NCBI RefSeq assembly: GCF_947501905.1
Contig: NZ_CANMXL010000001.1
Coordinates: forward strand, 186,001 to 250,000
DNA: 64,000 nt
Reading direction: 5' to 3'
Origin: an uncultured Winogradskyella sp.
GTDB lineage: Bacteria > Bacteroidota > Bacteroidia > Flavobacteriales > Flavobacteriaceae
Shown: one piece after another, positions 16,442 to 26,318 of the stretch
Position numbering within the stretch: position 1 is the stretch's first letter
Layout of the letters: every line of letters begins with the position of its first letter
Notes under the pieces: generated by a model
The model's database searches: none
Seen by the model: only the letters and a program-made list of their open reading frames with translations
Told to the model about the DNA's origin: nothing
Made by a program: the position numbers and the translations under genes

Positions 16442-18871
16442 TTAACGCTTTAGAGCAAAATGTTTAGTGAAAGTACGGCCATCTTGTAAGCTAACTAAGA
16501 ACCAATAATCGTCAGATGGCATAAGATTACCATTATAACGACCATCCCAAATTGGGTTTTGCGCAGACAACTCAGTAATTAACTTACCGTGACGATTAAA
16601 AATTTGGACTCTTGAATTTGCTAAAAACTCTTCATTAAAACCATCTATAGTCCAGAAGTCATTATTTGAATCTCCATTAGGCGTAAAGAATTTTGGAAAC
16701 CCTATCACTGGGAATGATTCTGAAACAACACCGCAACCATTCTTATCTCTAACATATACGGTTTGGATGCCAGAACGCACATTTTCAAACACATTTGAAT
16801 CTTGAAAGGGTCCGTTTTGTGAAGTAAACGAAAATTCATAATCTCCATCACCAGAAACATTCACAGTTACTATATTATTCTCAACACCATCAATAACATC
16901 AATGCTATCAAATTCTGCAATACTAGACGGCAAAACTTCAATATTTCTTCTATTAGTACAACCGTTGACTTCTGTAACATCAACCCAGTAAAGTCCTGGT
17001 TCGTTTACCTCAATTTGAATCGTAGTTTCTAGAGTCGACCAATTGTAATAAAAGTTATTAGGTATACCATTTACAATACCACTATCTAGTACAATTTTGG
17101 AAGGAAATATGTCTAAGCAATAAATGATTTTTTCATCTAGTAATAATTCTGGGAGTGGTTTTACTTCAAGATTAACTTCGAAAATCCCTAAACAAGCTAG
17201 CGCATCTGTGACCTTCACAAAAATTGTTTCATTATTAGGCATTGCGTTGATGTAACTATTTGAAAACTGATTAGTATTCAATAAAGCATCATTAAAAGTC
17301 GGGAAGAATGATGTCTGAGCTGTAACAGGCATTCCCATTAAAACCTCATCATTTAAATCCGAAAGATTAAATTCAGTAAAACCATCTTCTTCCTCATCAT
17401 CGCACATAGAGAGTTCAAAATTTTCAATTGCAGGAAGCGACACACTTAAAGTAACTTCAGCAATAGCAAAACATCCCGAAGTTGGATTTAAAACTCTTGC
17501 GTATACAATTTGATTATTAGATGTATTGGTATAACTCGATGCATTAATAGGAATTGTGAATTGATTATCTTCAAAAAAGCTTACAACATTAGATACACTT
17601 GCATTTGCAATTAAACCGCTATAAATCTCTAAATTAAAAACTGAAATTCCATCAGCAGAAGCATCATCGCATTGCTGAATAGTAATATCATTCGATTCAG
17701 GAGTTGAATCGATAGTAACAGTTAATGGCGACCGACCACCATCAGCACATCCCATAAACCTTGCAGAAATCCATAATGTTGTTGTTGTATTAAAAATAGC
17801 TGTATAAGAACCTCCTGTATTAACTACATTGGGTGATGAAGGTCCATCATACCATATAACTTCATCTGTATTAGTTGTCAATGTCAAAGTAATTTCATCT
17901 CCTTCACAGCCTTCTTCATTTTCAAAAGACAATTGGGGCATATTTATACTAGTAGCAGCAGACAAATTAACAGCAGGATCACCAGGTAGTCCTCCAAATT
18001 CTATAATATAGCCTTTAGGATGGTAAGGTCCATTGACATCCGGGTCTCCTGCCAAAGGCAAATCGTTCCATGACCCTAATATACCAATACTTGGGTCTGT
18101 GATGTGGGCATAATCTTCGCCTACTGCTCCAAAATTATTTGGCTCGTTTGTATTCCAGAAAGAAAATTCACCATTAATTGGACTAAATGTGGATTGATCA
18201 AAAAATTCGGTTCCAGCTTCTGGACCTGTAACCCATTTCCATATATTTTCGGTTTCTTCGTCAGTAGCACCAATCCAACCTGCACCCGACGCTTGCTCTC
18301 CGGTTAATTGCGCTTCCTCTGGAGTTGTTATTGTTGCTAAATAACCTTGTAATCCAAAATAATCTCTTGTAGCTGCTTCTGCTCTAGCATCTGCCCAAGT
18401 AATCCCAAAACTTGCTATGTAGAAATAATAATGGTCAGTTGATGGTAAATAATTAGCATTTCCTAAATTGATAGAGAAACTTCTGTCTGAAGAAAAAATA
18501 GTCTGAGTTGTTGTAAACTCAACATCTAAAATTGCAGCTTCAAATTCAGCAAAAGTTGCTGGTCCGTTTAATACCAATTGTCCTTCTGTCTGTTGCCAAA
18601 CTGGAGTAATATTAGGATGTATTCCTGTAAGAGTCAATACATCAAAACCAGAAGCATAGCCTTCAGAAATCTGAATAAAAATTTCGTCTAAAGTTGTATC
18701 TGTAACATCTGGATCAGTAATACTAACGCTAGTCACTATGTTAATTGGCACACTAGGACAATACCCCTGATCACCAGTAGCTGCTATCTCAGGTGGTAAA
18801 TCTTGTGCACACAAAGAAAGTATACTTGCAGAAACAAAAAGTAAAGCAAGAATTAATCTCAATTTTATCAT
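16442..18871 (-). CDS. Secreted C-type-lectin protein with T9SS type B sorting domain
   Basis: This 809-residue protein has a signal peptide (residues 1-22), a C-type lectin-like domain (about 145-290), several beta-sandwich-like segments with paired cysteines, and the type B C-terminal sorting domain (about 725-809: FPKFFTPNGDSNNDFW to FTKHFALKR). The lectin domain keeps the calcium and sugar motifs, with NEPNN as the EPN motif (mannose-type) and GSWNDL as the WND motif. It is probably exported by the type IX secretion system, whose core genes gldKLMN lie 30 kb away in this window, and displayed on or released from the cell surface. The glycan it binds is not known. Confidence 0.88.
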   Translation of the reverse strand: MIKLRLILALLFVSASILSLCAQDLPPEIAATGDQGYCPSVPINIVTSVSITDPDVTDTTLDEIFIQISEGYASGFDVLTLTGIHPNITPVWQQTEGQLVLNGPATFAEFEAAILDVEFTTTQTIFSSDRSFSINLGNANYLPSTDHYYFYIASFGITWADARAEAATRDYFGLQGYLATITTPEEAQLTGEQASGAGWIGATDEETENIWKWVTGPEAGTEFFDQSTFSPINGEFSFWNTNEPNNFGAVGEDYAHITDPSIGILGSWNDLPLAGDPDVNGPYHPKGYIIEFGGLPGDPAVNLSAATSINMPQLSFENEEGCEGDEITLTLTTNTDEVIWYDGPSSPNVVNTGGSYTAIFNTTTTLWISARFMGCADGGRSPLTVTIDSTPESNDITIQQCDDASADGISVFNLEIYSGLIANASVSNVVSFFEDNQFTIPINASSYTNTSNNQIVYARVLNPTSGCFAIAEVTLSVSLPAIENFELSMCDDEEEDGFTEFNLSDLNDEVLMGMPVTAQTSFFPTFNDALLNTNQFSNSYINAMPNNETIFVKVTDALACLGIFEVNLEVKPLPELLLDEKIIYCLDIFPSKIVLDSGIVNGIPNNFYYNWSTLETTIQIEVNEPGLYWVDVTEVNGCTNRRNIEVLPSSIAEFDSIDVIDGVENNIVTVNVSGDGDYEFSFTSQNGPFQDSNVFENVRSGIQTVYVRDKNGCGVVSESFPVIGFPKFFTPNGDSNNDFWTIDGFNEEFLANSRVQIFNRHGKLITELSAQNPIWDGRYNGNLMPSDDYWFLVSLQDGRTFTKHFALKR

Positions 18872-18886
18872 AGCATGGTAAAAATA

Positions 18887-20194
18887 CTATTTTTTACGCA
18901 TGTATACACTTACTGGTACACCATGAAAATCAAACTTTTCTCTCAGTTTGTTTTCTAAGTATCTTTTGTATGGCTCTTTTACGTATTGAGGTAAATTACA
19001 GAAAAATGCAAATTGAGGTTGAGGTGTTGGCAATTGCATGATATATTTAATCTTTACAAACTTACCCTTATAAGCAGGTGGAGGATAACTCTCAATAATT
19101 GGCAATAACACGTCATTTAAAACACTTGTCTTGATTCGTTTAGAGCGGTTATCATAGACCTCAACAGCAGTTTCAATAGCTTTAAAAATACGTTGCTTGT
19201 TCAATACTGATATAAAAACTATTGGCACATCTGTAAAAGGCGCAATTTGTTTTCTGATATAGGTTTCAAATTCTTTAGCTGTTTTAGTTTCTTTCTCAAC
19301 TAAATCCCACTTGTTAACCAAGATGACGATACCCTTTCTGTTACGTTCAGCAAGCCAAAAGATATTCTGAACTTGCCCATCAAAACCACGAGTAGCATCT
19401 AATACTAATAAGCAAACGTCTGAATGCTCTATAGCACGAACACTTCGCATTACAGAATAGAACTCTAAATCTTCTTTTACTTTAGACTTACGACGAATAC
19501 CTGCAGTATCCACAAGATTAAATTCAAAACCAAAACGGTTATATTTTGTATCTATAGAATCACGAGTGGTACCGGCAATATCAGTTACGATGTATCTATC
19601 TTCACCAATTAATGCGTTTATGAAAGAAGATTTTCCTGCATTTGGTCTACCAACTACTGCAAAACGCGGTAATTCATCTACCTCTTCTTCCTCTTCATTA
19701 TCAGGTAAAGCTTCAACTAAAGCATCTAATAAGTCCCCTGTACCACTACCATTAATACTAGCAATAGTGTAATAATCCCCAAGACCTAATGAATAAAACT
19801 CAACTGCATCTTCAGCCCTTTTATTATTATCGACTTTATTTACAGTAAGAAATACAGGTTTTTTAGATTTTCTTAATAAATCAGCAACATCCTCATCCAT
19901 TCCTGTCACACCACTCTCGACATCCACCATGAAAATAATGGCATCTGCCTCGTCAATAGCTAATTCTACTTGCTTGTCTATTTCGGCTTCAAAAATATCA
20001 TCGCTTCCAACGACATATCCACCAGTATCAATAAGAGAGAATTCTTTACCGTTCCAATCACTTTTTCCGTAATGTCTATCTCTGGTTACACCACTAACGG
20101 CATCTACAATGGCCTCACGACGTTGTATTAATCTGTTGAAGAATGTTGATTTCCCTACATTAGGACGCCCAACAATGGCTACTATACTACTCAT
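18887..20194 (-). CDS. der: Ribosome biogenesis GTPase Der
   Basis: The 435-residue protein has two GTPase domains in tandem, which is diagnostic of Der (EngA): G1 motifs GRPNVGKST (residues 9-17) and [10 protein letters not shown]3 motifs DTGGY and DTAGI, and G4 motifs NKVD and NKWD. A C-terminal KH-like domain ([13 protein letters not shown] at the end) completes it. It acts in 50S subunit assembly in the cytoplasm. The acidic linker [10 protein letters not shown] joins the two domains. A good -7 promoter box lies 44 bases upstream of the ATG. Confidence 0.97.
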   Translation of the reverse strand: MSSIVAIVGRPNVGKSTFFNRLIQRREAIVDAVSGVTRDRHYGKSDWNGKEFSLIDTGGYVVGSDDIFEAEIDKQVELAIDEADAIIFMVDVESGVTGMDEDVADLLRKSKKPVFLTVNKVDNNKRAEDAVEFYSLGLGDYYTIASINGSGTGDLLDALVEALPDNEEEEEVDELPRFAVVGRPNAGKSSFINALIGEDRYIVTDIAGTTRDSIDTKYNRFGFEFNLVDTAGIRRKSKVKEDLEFYSVMRSVRAIEHSDVCLLVLDATRGFDGQVQNIFWLAERNRKGIVILVNKWDLVEKETKTAKEFETYIRKQIAPFTDVPIVFISVLNKQRIFKAIETAVEVYDNRSKRIKTSVLNDVLLPIIESYPPPAYKGKFVKIKYIMQLPTPQPQFAFFCNLPQYVKEPYKRYLENKLREKFDFHGVPVSVYMRKK

Positions 20195-20237
20195 ATCTAT
20201 TTGATTTACTCTGCATTACATATCCTGTAAGCGGCTG

Positions 20238-20245
20238 CAAAGATA
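20238..20245 (-). promoter_or_regulatory. Candidate der promoter (-7 box)
   Basis: TATCTTTG on the minus strand is an exact TAnnTTTG and is followed by CA, as is common at Bacteroidetes start sites. Transcription would start near 20232, giving a leader of about 38 bases before the der ATG at 20194. The -33 element is weak. Confidence 0.5.
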
Positions 20246-20294
20246 GTATTATATATTTAAGAAAATGTTTTAATTTAGAAGCTACTATACAATT

Positions 20295-20807
20295 ATGTCA
20301 TTATCTAACGAAATAGTATTACGTCCGCGCTTTAAGTTTGATGTGGAAGCAACAAACGAAAAACTGTTAGCTGGGTTTGAGGAGCAAAAAGCAAAGCAGT
20401 CTGACTTTGTCGTTACTCGATTAGATGACCACGTATTTATACGATTCCCAAAGCAAGAACAACATTATTGGTCTCCTCAATTACATTTAGAAATAAATAA
20501 GAAAAGTAAAACACATGCCACCATTTATGGGCTTTTTGGTCCTAACCCAACGATTTGGACGATGTTTATGTTTCTTCATTTTGTAGTTGCTGGATTATTT
20601 ATTGCTTCTGGTATTTGGGCATACACTAATATGACTTTAGGAGAGTCTTACGCCATCCCTCTTTTTTTCACTCTATTTATGGTAGTTGTTTGGTTTACAC
20701 TTTACTTCATTGGACGAATGGGAAAAGCCAAAGGAAAACCTGACATGTATAAGTTACATGCGTTTATGAGAGATACACTACATTCTGAGGGTATCCATTC
20801 TATCTAA
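20295..20807 (+). CDS. Small membrane protein of unknown function
   Basis: This 170-residue protein has a soluble N-terminal part of about 85 residues and two membrane helices (about 97-115 and 121-142), followed by a short basic stretch (GRMGKAKGKPDMYK). There is no GTPase motif, although it lies between der and era, both on the opposite strand. I do not recognise the family. The place between der and era suggests nothing more specific than a conserved neighbourhood in this lineage. Confidence 0.7.
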   Translation: MSLSNEIVLRPRFKFDVEATNEKLLAGFEEQKAKQSDFVVTRLDDHVFIRFPKQEQHYWSPQLHLEINKKSKTHATIYGLFGPNPTIWTMFMFLHFVVAGLFIASGIWAYTNMTLGESYAIPLFFTLFMVVVWFTLYFIGRMGKAKGKPDMYKLHAFMRDTLHSEGIHSI

Positions 20808-20821
20808 GAATGTAACAGGAT

Positions 20822-21703
20822 TTATTTCTGATTGTAACCGAAACGTCTTAGCTGCTGTTGGTTACTTCTCCAATTTTTATTCACCTTAACATAGAGTTCA
20901 AGGTGCACTTGTTTACCAAAAAATTGTTCTAAATCTTTTCTAGCTTCTATACCAACGCGTTTTAAAGCAGAACCTTTATGCCCAATAATAATGCCTTTTT
21001 GAGTTTCGCGCTCTACCATAATTACAGAGCGAATCCTGATAATATTATCTTCTTCAAAAAACTCTTCGGTATCTACTTCTACCGCATATGGAATTTCTTT
21101 TTTGTAGTGCAAAAGAATTTTTTCTCTAATTGCTTCATTAACAAAAAAACGTTCTGGCTTATCTGTTAATTGGTCTTTCGGATAAAATGCTGGCGACTCA
21201 GGAAGCAACTCAACTATTCTATCAAACACATTCTGCACATTAAATCCATTTAAGGCAGAAATTGGATAAAACTCAGCATTAGGCACTTTCTCTTGCCAAA
21301 GCTGTGCTTGCTCTTCTAATTGTTCTTGATTTGAATTATCTATTTTATTAAGAAGTAATAAAACTGGAATTTTAGAATTGGTGATTTTCTTGAAAAATGC
21401 TTCATCTTTCAATTCTTTTTCACCAATCTCTACCATGTAAATCAGCACATCGGCATCTTCAAAAGCAGATTTTACAAAATCCATCATGGAAGACTGCAAC
21501 TCATAAGCGGGCTTTATAATCCCTGGTGTATCACTTAAAATTACCTGAAAATCATCCCCATTAACAATACCCAAAATACGATGACGAGTTGTTTGCGCTT
21601 TTGACGTAATGATAGACAATTTTTCACCAATAAAAGCATTCATCAATGTAGATTTACCCACATTAGGATTACCAATAATATTTACAAAACCTGCTTTATG
21701 CAT
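20822..21703 (-). CDS. era: GTPase Era
   Basis: The 293-residue protein has one GTPase domain (GNPNVGKST at residues 11-19, DTPGI, NKID) and a C-terminal KH RNA-binding domain (GIIIGHKGSALKRVGIEARKD). Era binds the 3' end of 16S rRNA and acts in maturation of the 30S subunit at the membrane-cytoplasm boundary. Length is normal. Its promoter seems to overlap the end of the upstream RNA methyltransferase gene. Confidence 0.97.
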   Translation of the reverse strand: MHKAGFVNIIGNPNVGKSTLMNAFIGEKLSIITSKAQTTRHRILGIVNGDDFQVILSDTPGIIKPAYELQSSMMDFVKSAFEDADVLIYMVEIGEKELKDEAFFKKITNSKIPVLLLLNKIDNSNQEQLEEQAQLWQEKVPNAEFYPISALNGFNVQNVFDRIVELLPESPAFYPKDQLTDKPERFFVNEAIREKILLHYKKEIPYAVEVDTEEFFEEDNIIRIRSVIMVERETQKGIIIGHKGSALKRVGIEARKDLEQFFGKQVHLELYVKVNKNWRSNQQQLRRFGYNQK

Positions 21704-21717
21704 ATTTATATTTTATG

Positions 21718-21725
21718 CAAAGTTA
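21718..21725 (-). promoter_or_regulatory. Candidate era promoter (-7 box)
   Basis: TAACTTTG on the minus strand matches TAnnTTTG exactly and is followed by CA. It overlaps the stop codon of the methyltransferase gene and would give era a leader of about 10 bases. No clear TTG at -33. Confidence 0.4.
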
Positions 21726-22181
21726 CGACCTTGGTTTGTTTATTCCTCTATCGTACATCACAATACTTCCTGCAACAGATACATTAAGACTTAACTGTGA
21801 TTTAAATTTAACTAAAAAATGACTCTTCTTTATGGCTTGCTTAGACAAACCATGGTCTTCTGCACCTAATAAATAGACGCAACGTCTTGGATGATGAAAG
21901 GTTTCTAAATCTTCTGCTTCTTCTGTTAACTCTACACCAACAATACGAGCACCTTTTGGTAAATTATTAAAGAATTCTTCAAACGACTCATAATGAAAAT
22001 ACGGCATTGATTTTACGACATTATGCGTATCACTTGCTTGTTTAGCATAGCGATTTCCGATGGTAAAAATGAAACTTGCCCCTAAGTTTTGAGCCGAACG
22101 CCATAACACTCCCAAATTCTCAGGTGTTTTTCCGTTTTGAATACCAATACCGAAGAACTCGTTTGTAAAGTTGTTATTCAT
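21723..22181 (-). CDS. SpoU/TrmH family RNA 2'-O-methyltransferase
   Basis: The 152-residue protein shows the three SPOUT motifs: PENLGVLWRSAQNLGA (motif 1), VYLLGAEDHGLS (motif 2) and LNVSVAGSIVMYDRG (motif 3). These form the knotted SAM-binding fold that methylates ribose in tRNA or rRNA. It resembles the short TrmH-like or TrmL-like proteins, which lack an extra N-terminal RNA-binding domain. The exact target nucleotide cannot be read from the sequence. It lies just upstream of era on the same strand. Confidence 0.88.
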   Translation of the reverse strand: MNNNFTNEFFGIGIQNGKTPENLGVLWRSAQNLGASFIFTIGNRYAKQASDTHNVVKSMPYFHYESFEEFFNNLPKGARIVGVELTEEAEDLETFHHPRRCVYLLGAEDHGLSKQAIKKSHFLVKFKSQLSLNVSVAGSIVMYDRGINKPRS

Positions 22182-22221
22182 ATAGCAAAAATATGATTAT
22201 TTTGGAAGTGTAATTTCATAT

Positions 22222-22839
22222 ATGTCACACTTTAAAAGAGATTTAAATAAAGAACAATTACTTGGCGAATATCTCGATACTGTTTATCAAAGTTTGAATT
22301 TACATTTTGAGCGAAATGAAGATTTAAACCTCCAGCATCGAGGTGTGGATTTGCTGTATCCAGAGAAAGAAGGCATTTTTATTGATGAAAAAGCACAACT
22401 AGATTACCTAAACAAAAGTCTTCCTACCTTTACTTTTGAACTATCTTATCTAAAAAATGGAGAGCAAAAATTAGGTTGGCTTCTGGACGAAAGCAAACTC
22501 ACCACGCATTATTTTTTGATTACTGGAATTTATGTTATGCATAAAACCGACTTATCTAAAGGCTTTAAAAAATGTATCATCACCAGTGTGAATTGTAAAA
22601 AATTGTTGAATCATTTAGAATTAAAAAACTTATCTAAAAAACGGCTACTTCAATATGATGCGGACTTAAGAGATTTTGAAGATAAAAAGCTTAAAAACGA
22701 AATTGACGAGCTATGTCCTAAAACTGAAGGTTTGCTCTACTTTTCGCCTCACCTTTCTGAACAACCCATTAATCTCCAACTTCGATTAAAGTATTTGATA
22801 GAAATTGGTGTAGCTAAACATATTTACCCTTTACGATAA
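22222..22839 (+). CDS. Putative type II restriction endonuclease (PD-(D/E)xK-like)
   Basis: This 205-residue protein contains GVDLLYPEKEGIFIDEKAQ, which fits a PD-(D/E)xK nuclease core: Asp43, then Asp55-x-Lys57 on the next strand. There is no signal peptide or membrane segment. The gene converges on the C5 cytosine methyltransferase gene and the two overlap by 26 bases at their 3' ends, so it is most likely the nuclease of a type II restriction-modification pair. The recognition site is unknown. The catalytic assignment is from motif spacing only; a decayed or non-nuclease protein remains possible. Confidence 0.65.
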   Translation: MSHFKRDLNKEQLLGEYLDTVYQSLNLHFERNEDLNLQHRGVDLLYPEKEGIFIDEKAQLDYLNKSLPTFTFELSYLKNGEQKLGWLLDESKLTTHYFLITGIYVMHKTDLSKGFKKCIITSVNCKKLLNHLELKNLSKKRLLQYDADLRDFEDKKLKNEIDELCPKTEGLLYFSPHLSEQPINLQLRLKYLIEIGVAKHIYPLR

Positions 22840-24082
22840 CATTGAAAAGCGTTTCTACAATTCTTTCTACAACACCTACAACCAAAGCATTACCCATAAA
22901 AAATGCACGCTTGGTATCGGTTACGCCTTCAAGCTGTGTATGATTATCAGGGAACATATTCAAACGTTCTAACTCTACAGGTGTTAATCTTCGATAGCCT
23001 TTTTTTGTTTTAATCACGTGCTTAAAACGTGATGCTGATTTCCCACCCTCTCCCGTAATTATCGTACGTGAGGCATTATCTAAAGCATCTGGGAAAATCA
23101 TAGCACCTTCAGCGTAGTTGTACTTAAAACCGTCTTTAGTTTCACGGACTTCTTTTTTGGCCCCTTTGAGATAATTCCATTTATCGAGCTCTTCTTCAGA
23201 AATGTAATACTCATCAGGCACTTCTTTATCAGAAACTAAAACATCTTTAAGTTTGGTTCGTTTGCCGTCAAAATTGGCTTTAGTTTTTAAAGTAAAAACC
23301 TCCTCATTGACATAAAGCCCGCTAATATTAAAAGGCGATAACTTTCCTCCTAAATTAAAGGTGTCTGAAATGGTTTTCACATCCTCTTTTAACTGAAATT
23401 TATAGTCATCTTTTTCAAATGCAACAGGGAAACTTTTTGCTAAAATGCCATCTTTCAAAATCCAATCTTCTTCATCAGACTTATTTAAATTATCGTAAAG
23501 CTGAGTTCCTTTTAAATAGGCTAAAATGAATACGCGTCGTCGTCTCTGCGGCATTCCATAATCGGCAGCATTTATAACACGCCACTCAACCGCATAACCT
23601 AAATCTGATAGACTTTTTAACATAATTGCAAAGTCACGCCCTCGTTGTTTTGATGGTGACTTTAATAGCCTATCAACGTTTTCTAAAAAAAGATATTTGG
23701 GTTTTACTTGGCTTTCATTTAGAATACGATAAATTTCCCACCACAATACACCTTTTTTACCTTCAAGACCTTTAGAGTTTTTAAGTGTTGTTGCTACAGA
23801 ATAATCCTGGCAAGGAAAACCGCCAACTAGTAAATCGTGCTCTGGAATATCAGAAACTGATACTTTAGCTATGTCTTCATTAGAGTGATTTTGTCTTCCA
23901 AATCTAGCCTCGTAGACCTCAGAAGCATGTTGCCGTTTTGTTGAAGGCTCCCATTGGTTGCTCCAAACGACTTCAACTTGTAAATGAGAATCTTTTTCGT
24001 TGAATTTCTCTAATCCCAATCGAAATCCACCCACACCGGCAAATAATTCTACAACTCTGATTTTTTGATTTTTCTCGTTCAT
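22814..24082 (-). CDS. DNA (cytosine-5-)-methyltransferase
   Basis: The 422-residue enzyme transfers a methyl group from SAM to cytosine in DNA. The C5 motifs are in order: FAGVGGF (motif I, 14-20), GGFPCQDYS with the catalytic Cys91 (motif IV), LENVDR (motif VI), QRRRRVF (motif VIII), a variable target-recognition region of about 170 residues, and MGNALVVGV (motif X). All catalytic residues appear intact. It should protect host DNA from the convergently encoded nuclease at 22222. The target sequence is set by the variable region and cannot be deduced here. Confidence 0.93.
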   Translation of the reverse strand: MNEKNQKIRVVELFAGVGGFRLGLEKFNEKDSHLQVEVVWSNQWEPSTKRQHASEVYEARFGRQNHSNEDIAKVSVSDIPEHDLLVGGFPCQDYSVATTLKNSKGLEGKKGVLWWEIYRILNESQVKPKYLFLENVDRLLKSPSKQRGRDFAIMLKSLSDLGYAVEWRVINAADYGMPQRRRRVFILAYLKGTQLYDNLNKSDEEDWILKDGILAKSFPVAFEKDDYKFQLKEDVKTISDTFNLGGKLSPFNISGLYVNEEVFTLKTKANFDGKRTKLKDVLVSDKEVPDEYYISEEELDKWNYLKGAKKEVRETKDGFKYNYAEGAMIFPDALDNASRTIITGEGGKSASRFKHVIKTKKGYRRLTPVELERLNMFPDNHTQLEGVTDTKRAFFMGNALVVGVVERIVETLFNVIVKGKYV

Positions 24083-24173
24083 TTTGTAAGATGGTTCGAA
24101 AATAGGTTTTAAATATTCAAAATAAAAAGTATTTTTCAGAATAAGATAATACTCATTTAAATTAGGACCATTT

Positions 24174-24890
24174 ATGATTCAAACAATAACTCATATTATA
24201 GCTAATTGGCAAATAGTTGTATCTGACAGAGGTAATTTAAATAAAAATAATCCTAATAAAATTGACTATAATTCTTTATCTAGAATTTGTCATTTCAATG
24301 GATGTCGTAATCCTATTAATATAAGACGGACTTCAGGACTATGCGACGAACATCAAACACATCAACACGATTTACTATTATCCCTTAAAGATAATGAAGG
24401 TATTAATGTAGGTGTACCCGCACACCAAGACATTATAGATTGTTTAATAGAATGGGCAAAATCAAGAAACTATAACCTATCTGCTTTCTTTGAGAAAATT
24501 TCATTTTCAATTCTTGGCAATGTACCTGATGTTACTAGTTTGGCTGGAGAAATTACTTATGATAATATTGAAACCCCTAATTTCGATGAAATATTTAATA
24601 ATTGTATTTCTGTAGCAGAAGAGTTTTTCCCAAGTAGAAATAACTCTTCTTATCAGCCATTATCAACTCGAACTGGTGATATTCCAATTATAGTTTTAGC
24701 TCACATCTTTATTGGTTTAATAGTTTGTGAAGAAGCAAATCGTGGTGATAGATGGCACTGTAGAATCATAAGAAAAGATGAAACAAAAACTTCACAATTA
24801 GGAGGTGCTATGCCAATAGCTTATTATGCGGCTAAATCTTTTAATTGGGGAATTGAAATGGGAAAATCTGCAAGATTTCTAACAAGATAA
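24174..24890 (+). CDS. Unknown protein with Cys/His cluster, next to the restriction-modification genes
   Basis: This 238-residue protein is soluble and has a Cys/His cluster near its N-terminus: C39-x4-C44-x12-C57-x2-H60, with further histidines at 63 and 65. That spacing could hold a zinc ion in a treble-clef-like finger. The rest (about residues 75-238) matches no family I know. It diverges from the methyltransferase gene across 91 bases and its stop lies three bases from that of the convergent TolC-like gene. Its place suggests a third component or regulator of the restriction-modification system, but this is inference; it may be unrelated cargo. Confidence 0.55.
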   Translation: MIQTITHIIANWQIVVSDRGNLNKNNPNKIDYNSLSRICHFNGCRNPINIRRTSGLCDEHQTHQHDLLLSLKDNEGINVGVPAHQDIIDCLIEWAKSRNYNLSAFFEKISFSILGNVPDVTSLAGEITYDNIETPNFDEIFNNCISVAEEFFPSRNNSSYQPLSTRTGDIPIIVLAHIFIGLIVCEEANRGDRWHCRIIRKDETKTSQLGGAMPIAYYAAKSFNWGIEMGKSARFLTR

Positions 24891-24893
24891 TTT

Positions 24894-26309
24894 TTAATTT
24901 CCTCGGTAATAATCTAAAACTTTTACTCTTAGTAAGTATTCGTACTTAGTATTAGCTAGATTCACTTTTGCGTTATCTAGATTATTTTTACTGGTAATAT
25001 AATTTAAAAAATTAGAAACCCCATTATTAAAACGTATCTCATTAATCCTATAGGATTCTTGGTAAGCATCAACCTGACGTTGTAAACTTTGGTAACGATT
25101 ATATGTCGCTTCCATATCAAAATGGACTTGGGCAATCGTATTTTTAATATCAAGATGTGTACGCTCTAATTGCAAGAGACTTTCCTCAACATTAATTTTT
25201 TCTAGGGCTACATTATTTTTTGCTCTAAAGCCGTTAAGTAGGGGTACACTAACTGATATACCAACAACAGTATTTAAGTTATTATCAAGTTGGTCACTAA
25301 ATTCTATTTGTTGAGCTTCAAAATTTGTTTGCTCTGATTGTACAGGTAGATTTTGCCCACCTAGAGTTACAAAATCACCCGTGTCAACAATACTTGTCCC
25401 TGTAGCATTAAATATTTGCGCCGCACTGGAATAGTTACTATTAATACCTGCAAACACTGAAATTTCTGGTGTAAATTGTGCTTTAGCCACACTAACACCT
25501 TTCTTAGATGCTTTAAGCCTTAACTTTTGTGCTTTGACTGTTGCTAAATTCTCTAATGCAGCTTTAAAAACATCGTCAGAAGTCAAGCCATATTCTTCAA
25601 TATCAAACATAAGGTCTAAAGCCTGTATGTCTATATCATTTTTAAGGTTTAGTAATTGAACCAAACTTAATTTTGTACTATTATAGTTACTTTCTGAATT
25701 TAGAACACTTGTTTCATCACTTGCTAATTGACCTAAAATATCATTATAATCTGCAGGATTTCCAGATTCGTTTTTATAAAAATCCTCTTGAATTTTAAGT
25801 TGCTGTTTTGTGACCTCCAATCGTGCTTTATTTAAATCCAAAACAGCTTTTGCATTTAGCACTTGAAGATATGTCAATGTAACATTGAGTACTAAATCTT
25901 GTTTAGCAGCTTCGGTTTCCATTTCGGAAGCTTTTTTATTTAGTAGATTTTGCTTTGCTGAATTTAATAATCTAAATCCATTAAAAATGGTCATGTTCAA
26001 GCTTAAACCTAGATTTGAAAATGTGAGTTCTTGATTGATAAAATCATTTGTAAATGGGTCGATACTACGACCATCATTGACTCCCAAATTAAAATTACCA
26101 TTAACAGATGGCGCCATGTTCCAAAGGGATTGCCTGTAATTTATTTTTGCAGAATTGGCACGCAAATCGGTAGACTTTAAATCGAGATTATTTTCTAAAG
26201 CGATAGAGATACATTCATCCAAAGTATAAGATTTCAGTGTTGAATTTTGACTATATCCTCCTAGACTCATCACAAAAGTGAGAGTTATTATTACATGTTT
26301 AAGCTTCAT
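24894..26309 (-). CDS. TolC family outer-membrane efflux channel
   Basis: The 471-residue protein has a signal peptide (about 1-20, ending GGYSQ) and the two-fold TolC/OEP layout: YTLDECISIALENNLDLKS near the N-terminus, long coiled-coil helices, and a second repeat that starts near LLNGFRAKNN. It should form the outer-membrane and periplasmic channel of the tripartite exporter encoded upstream. It is the last gene of the long minus-strand operon, ten bases after the ATPase gene, and converges on the unknown gene at 24174. Confidence 0.9.
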   Translation of the reverse strand: MKLKHVIITLTFVMSLGGYSQNSTLKSYTLDECISIALENNLDLKSTDLRANSAKINYRQSLWNMAPSVNGNFNLGVNDGRSIDPFTNDFINQELTFSNLGLSLNMTIFNGFRLLNSAKQNLLNKKASEMETEAAKQDLVLNVTLTYLQVLNAKAVLDLNKARLEVTKQQLKIQEDFYKNESGNPADYNDILGQLASDETSVLNSESNYNSTKLSLVQLLNLKNDIDIQALDLMFDIEEYGLTSDDVFKAALENLATVKAQKLRLKASKKGVSVAKAQFTPEISVFAGINSNYSSAAQIFNATGTSIVDTGDFVTLGGQNLPVQSEQTNFEAQQIEFSDQLDNNLNTVVGISVSVPLLNGFRAKNNVALEKINVEESLLQLERTHLDIKNTIAQVHFDMEATYNRYQSLQRQVDAYQESYRINEIRFNNGVSNFLNYITSKNNLDNAKVNLANTKYEYLLRVKVLDYYRGN

Positions 26310-26318
26310 AATACGTAG

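Noticed and set aside
22179..22193. Exact -7 box (TATTTTTG) directly before the RNA methyltransferase start
   Set aside because: It would place the start site on the ATG and require a leaderless transcript; more likely a chance match.
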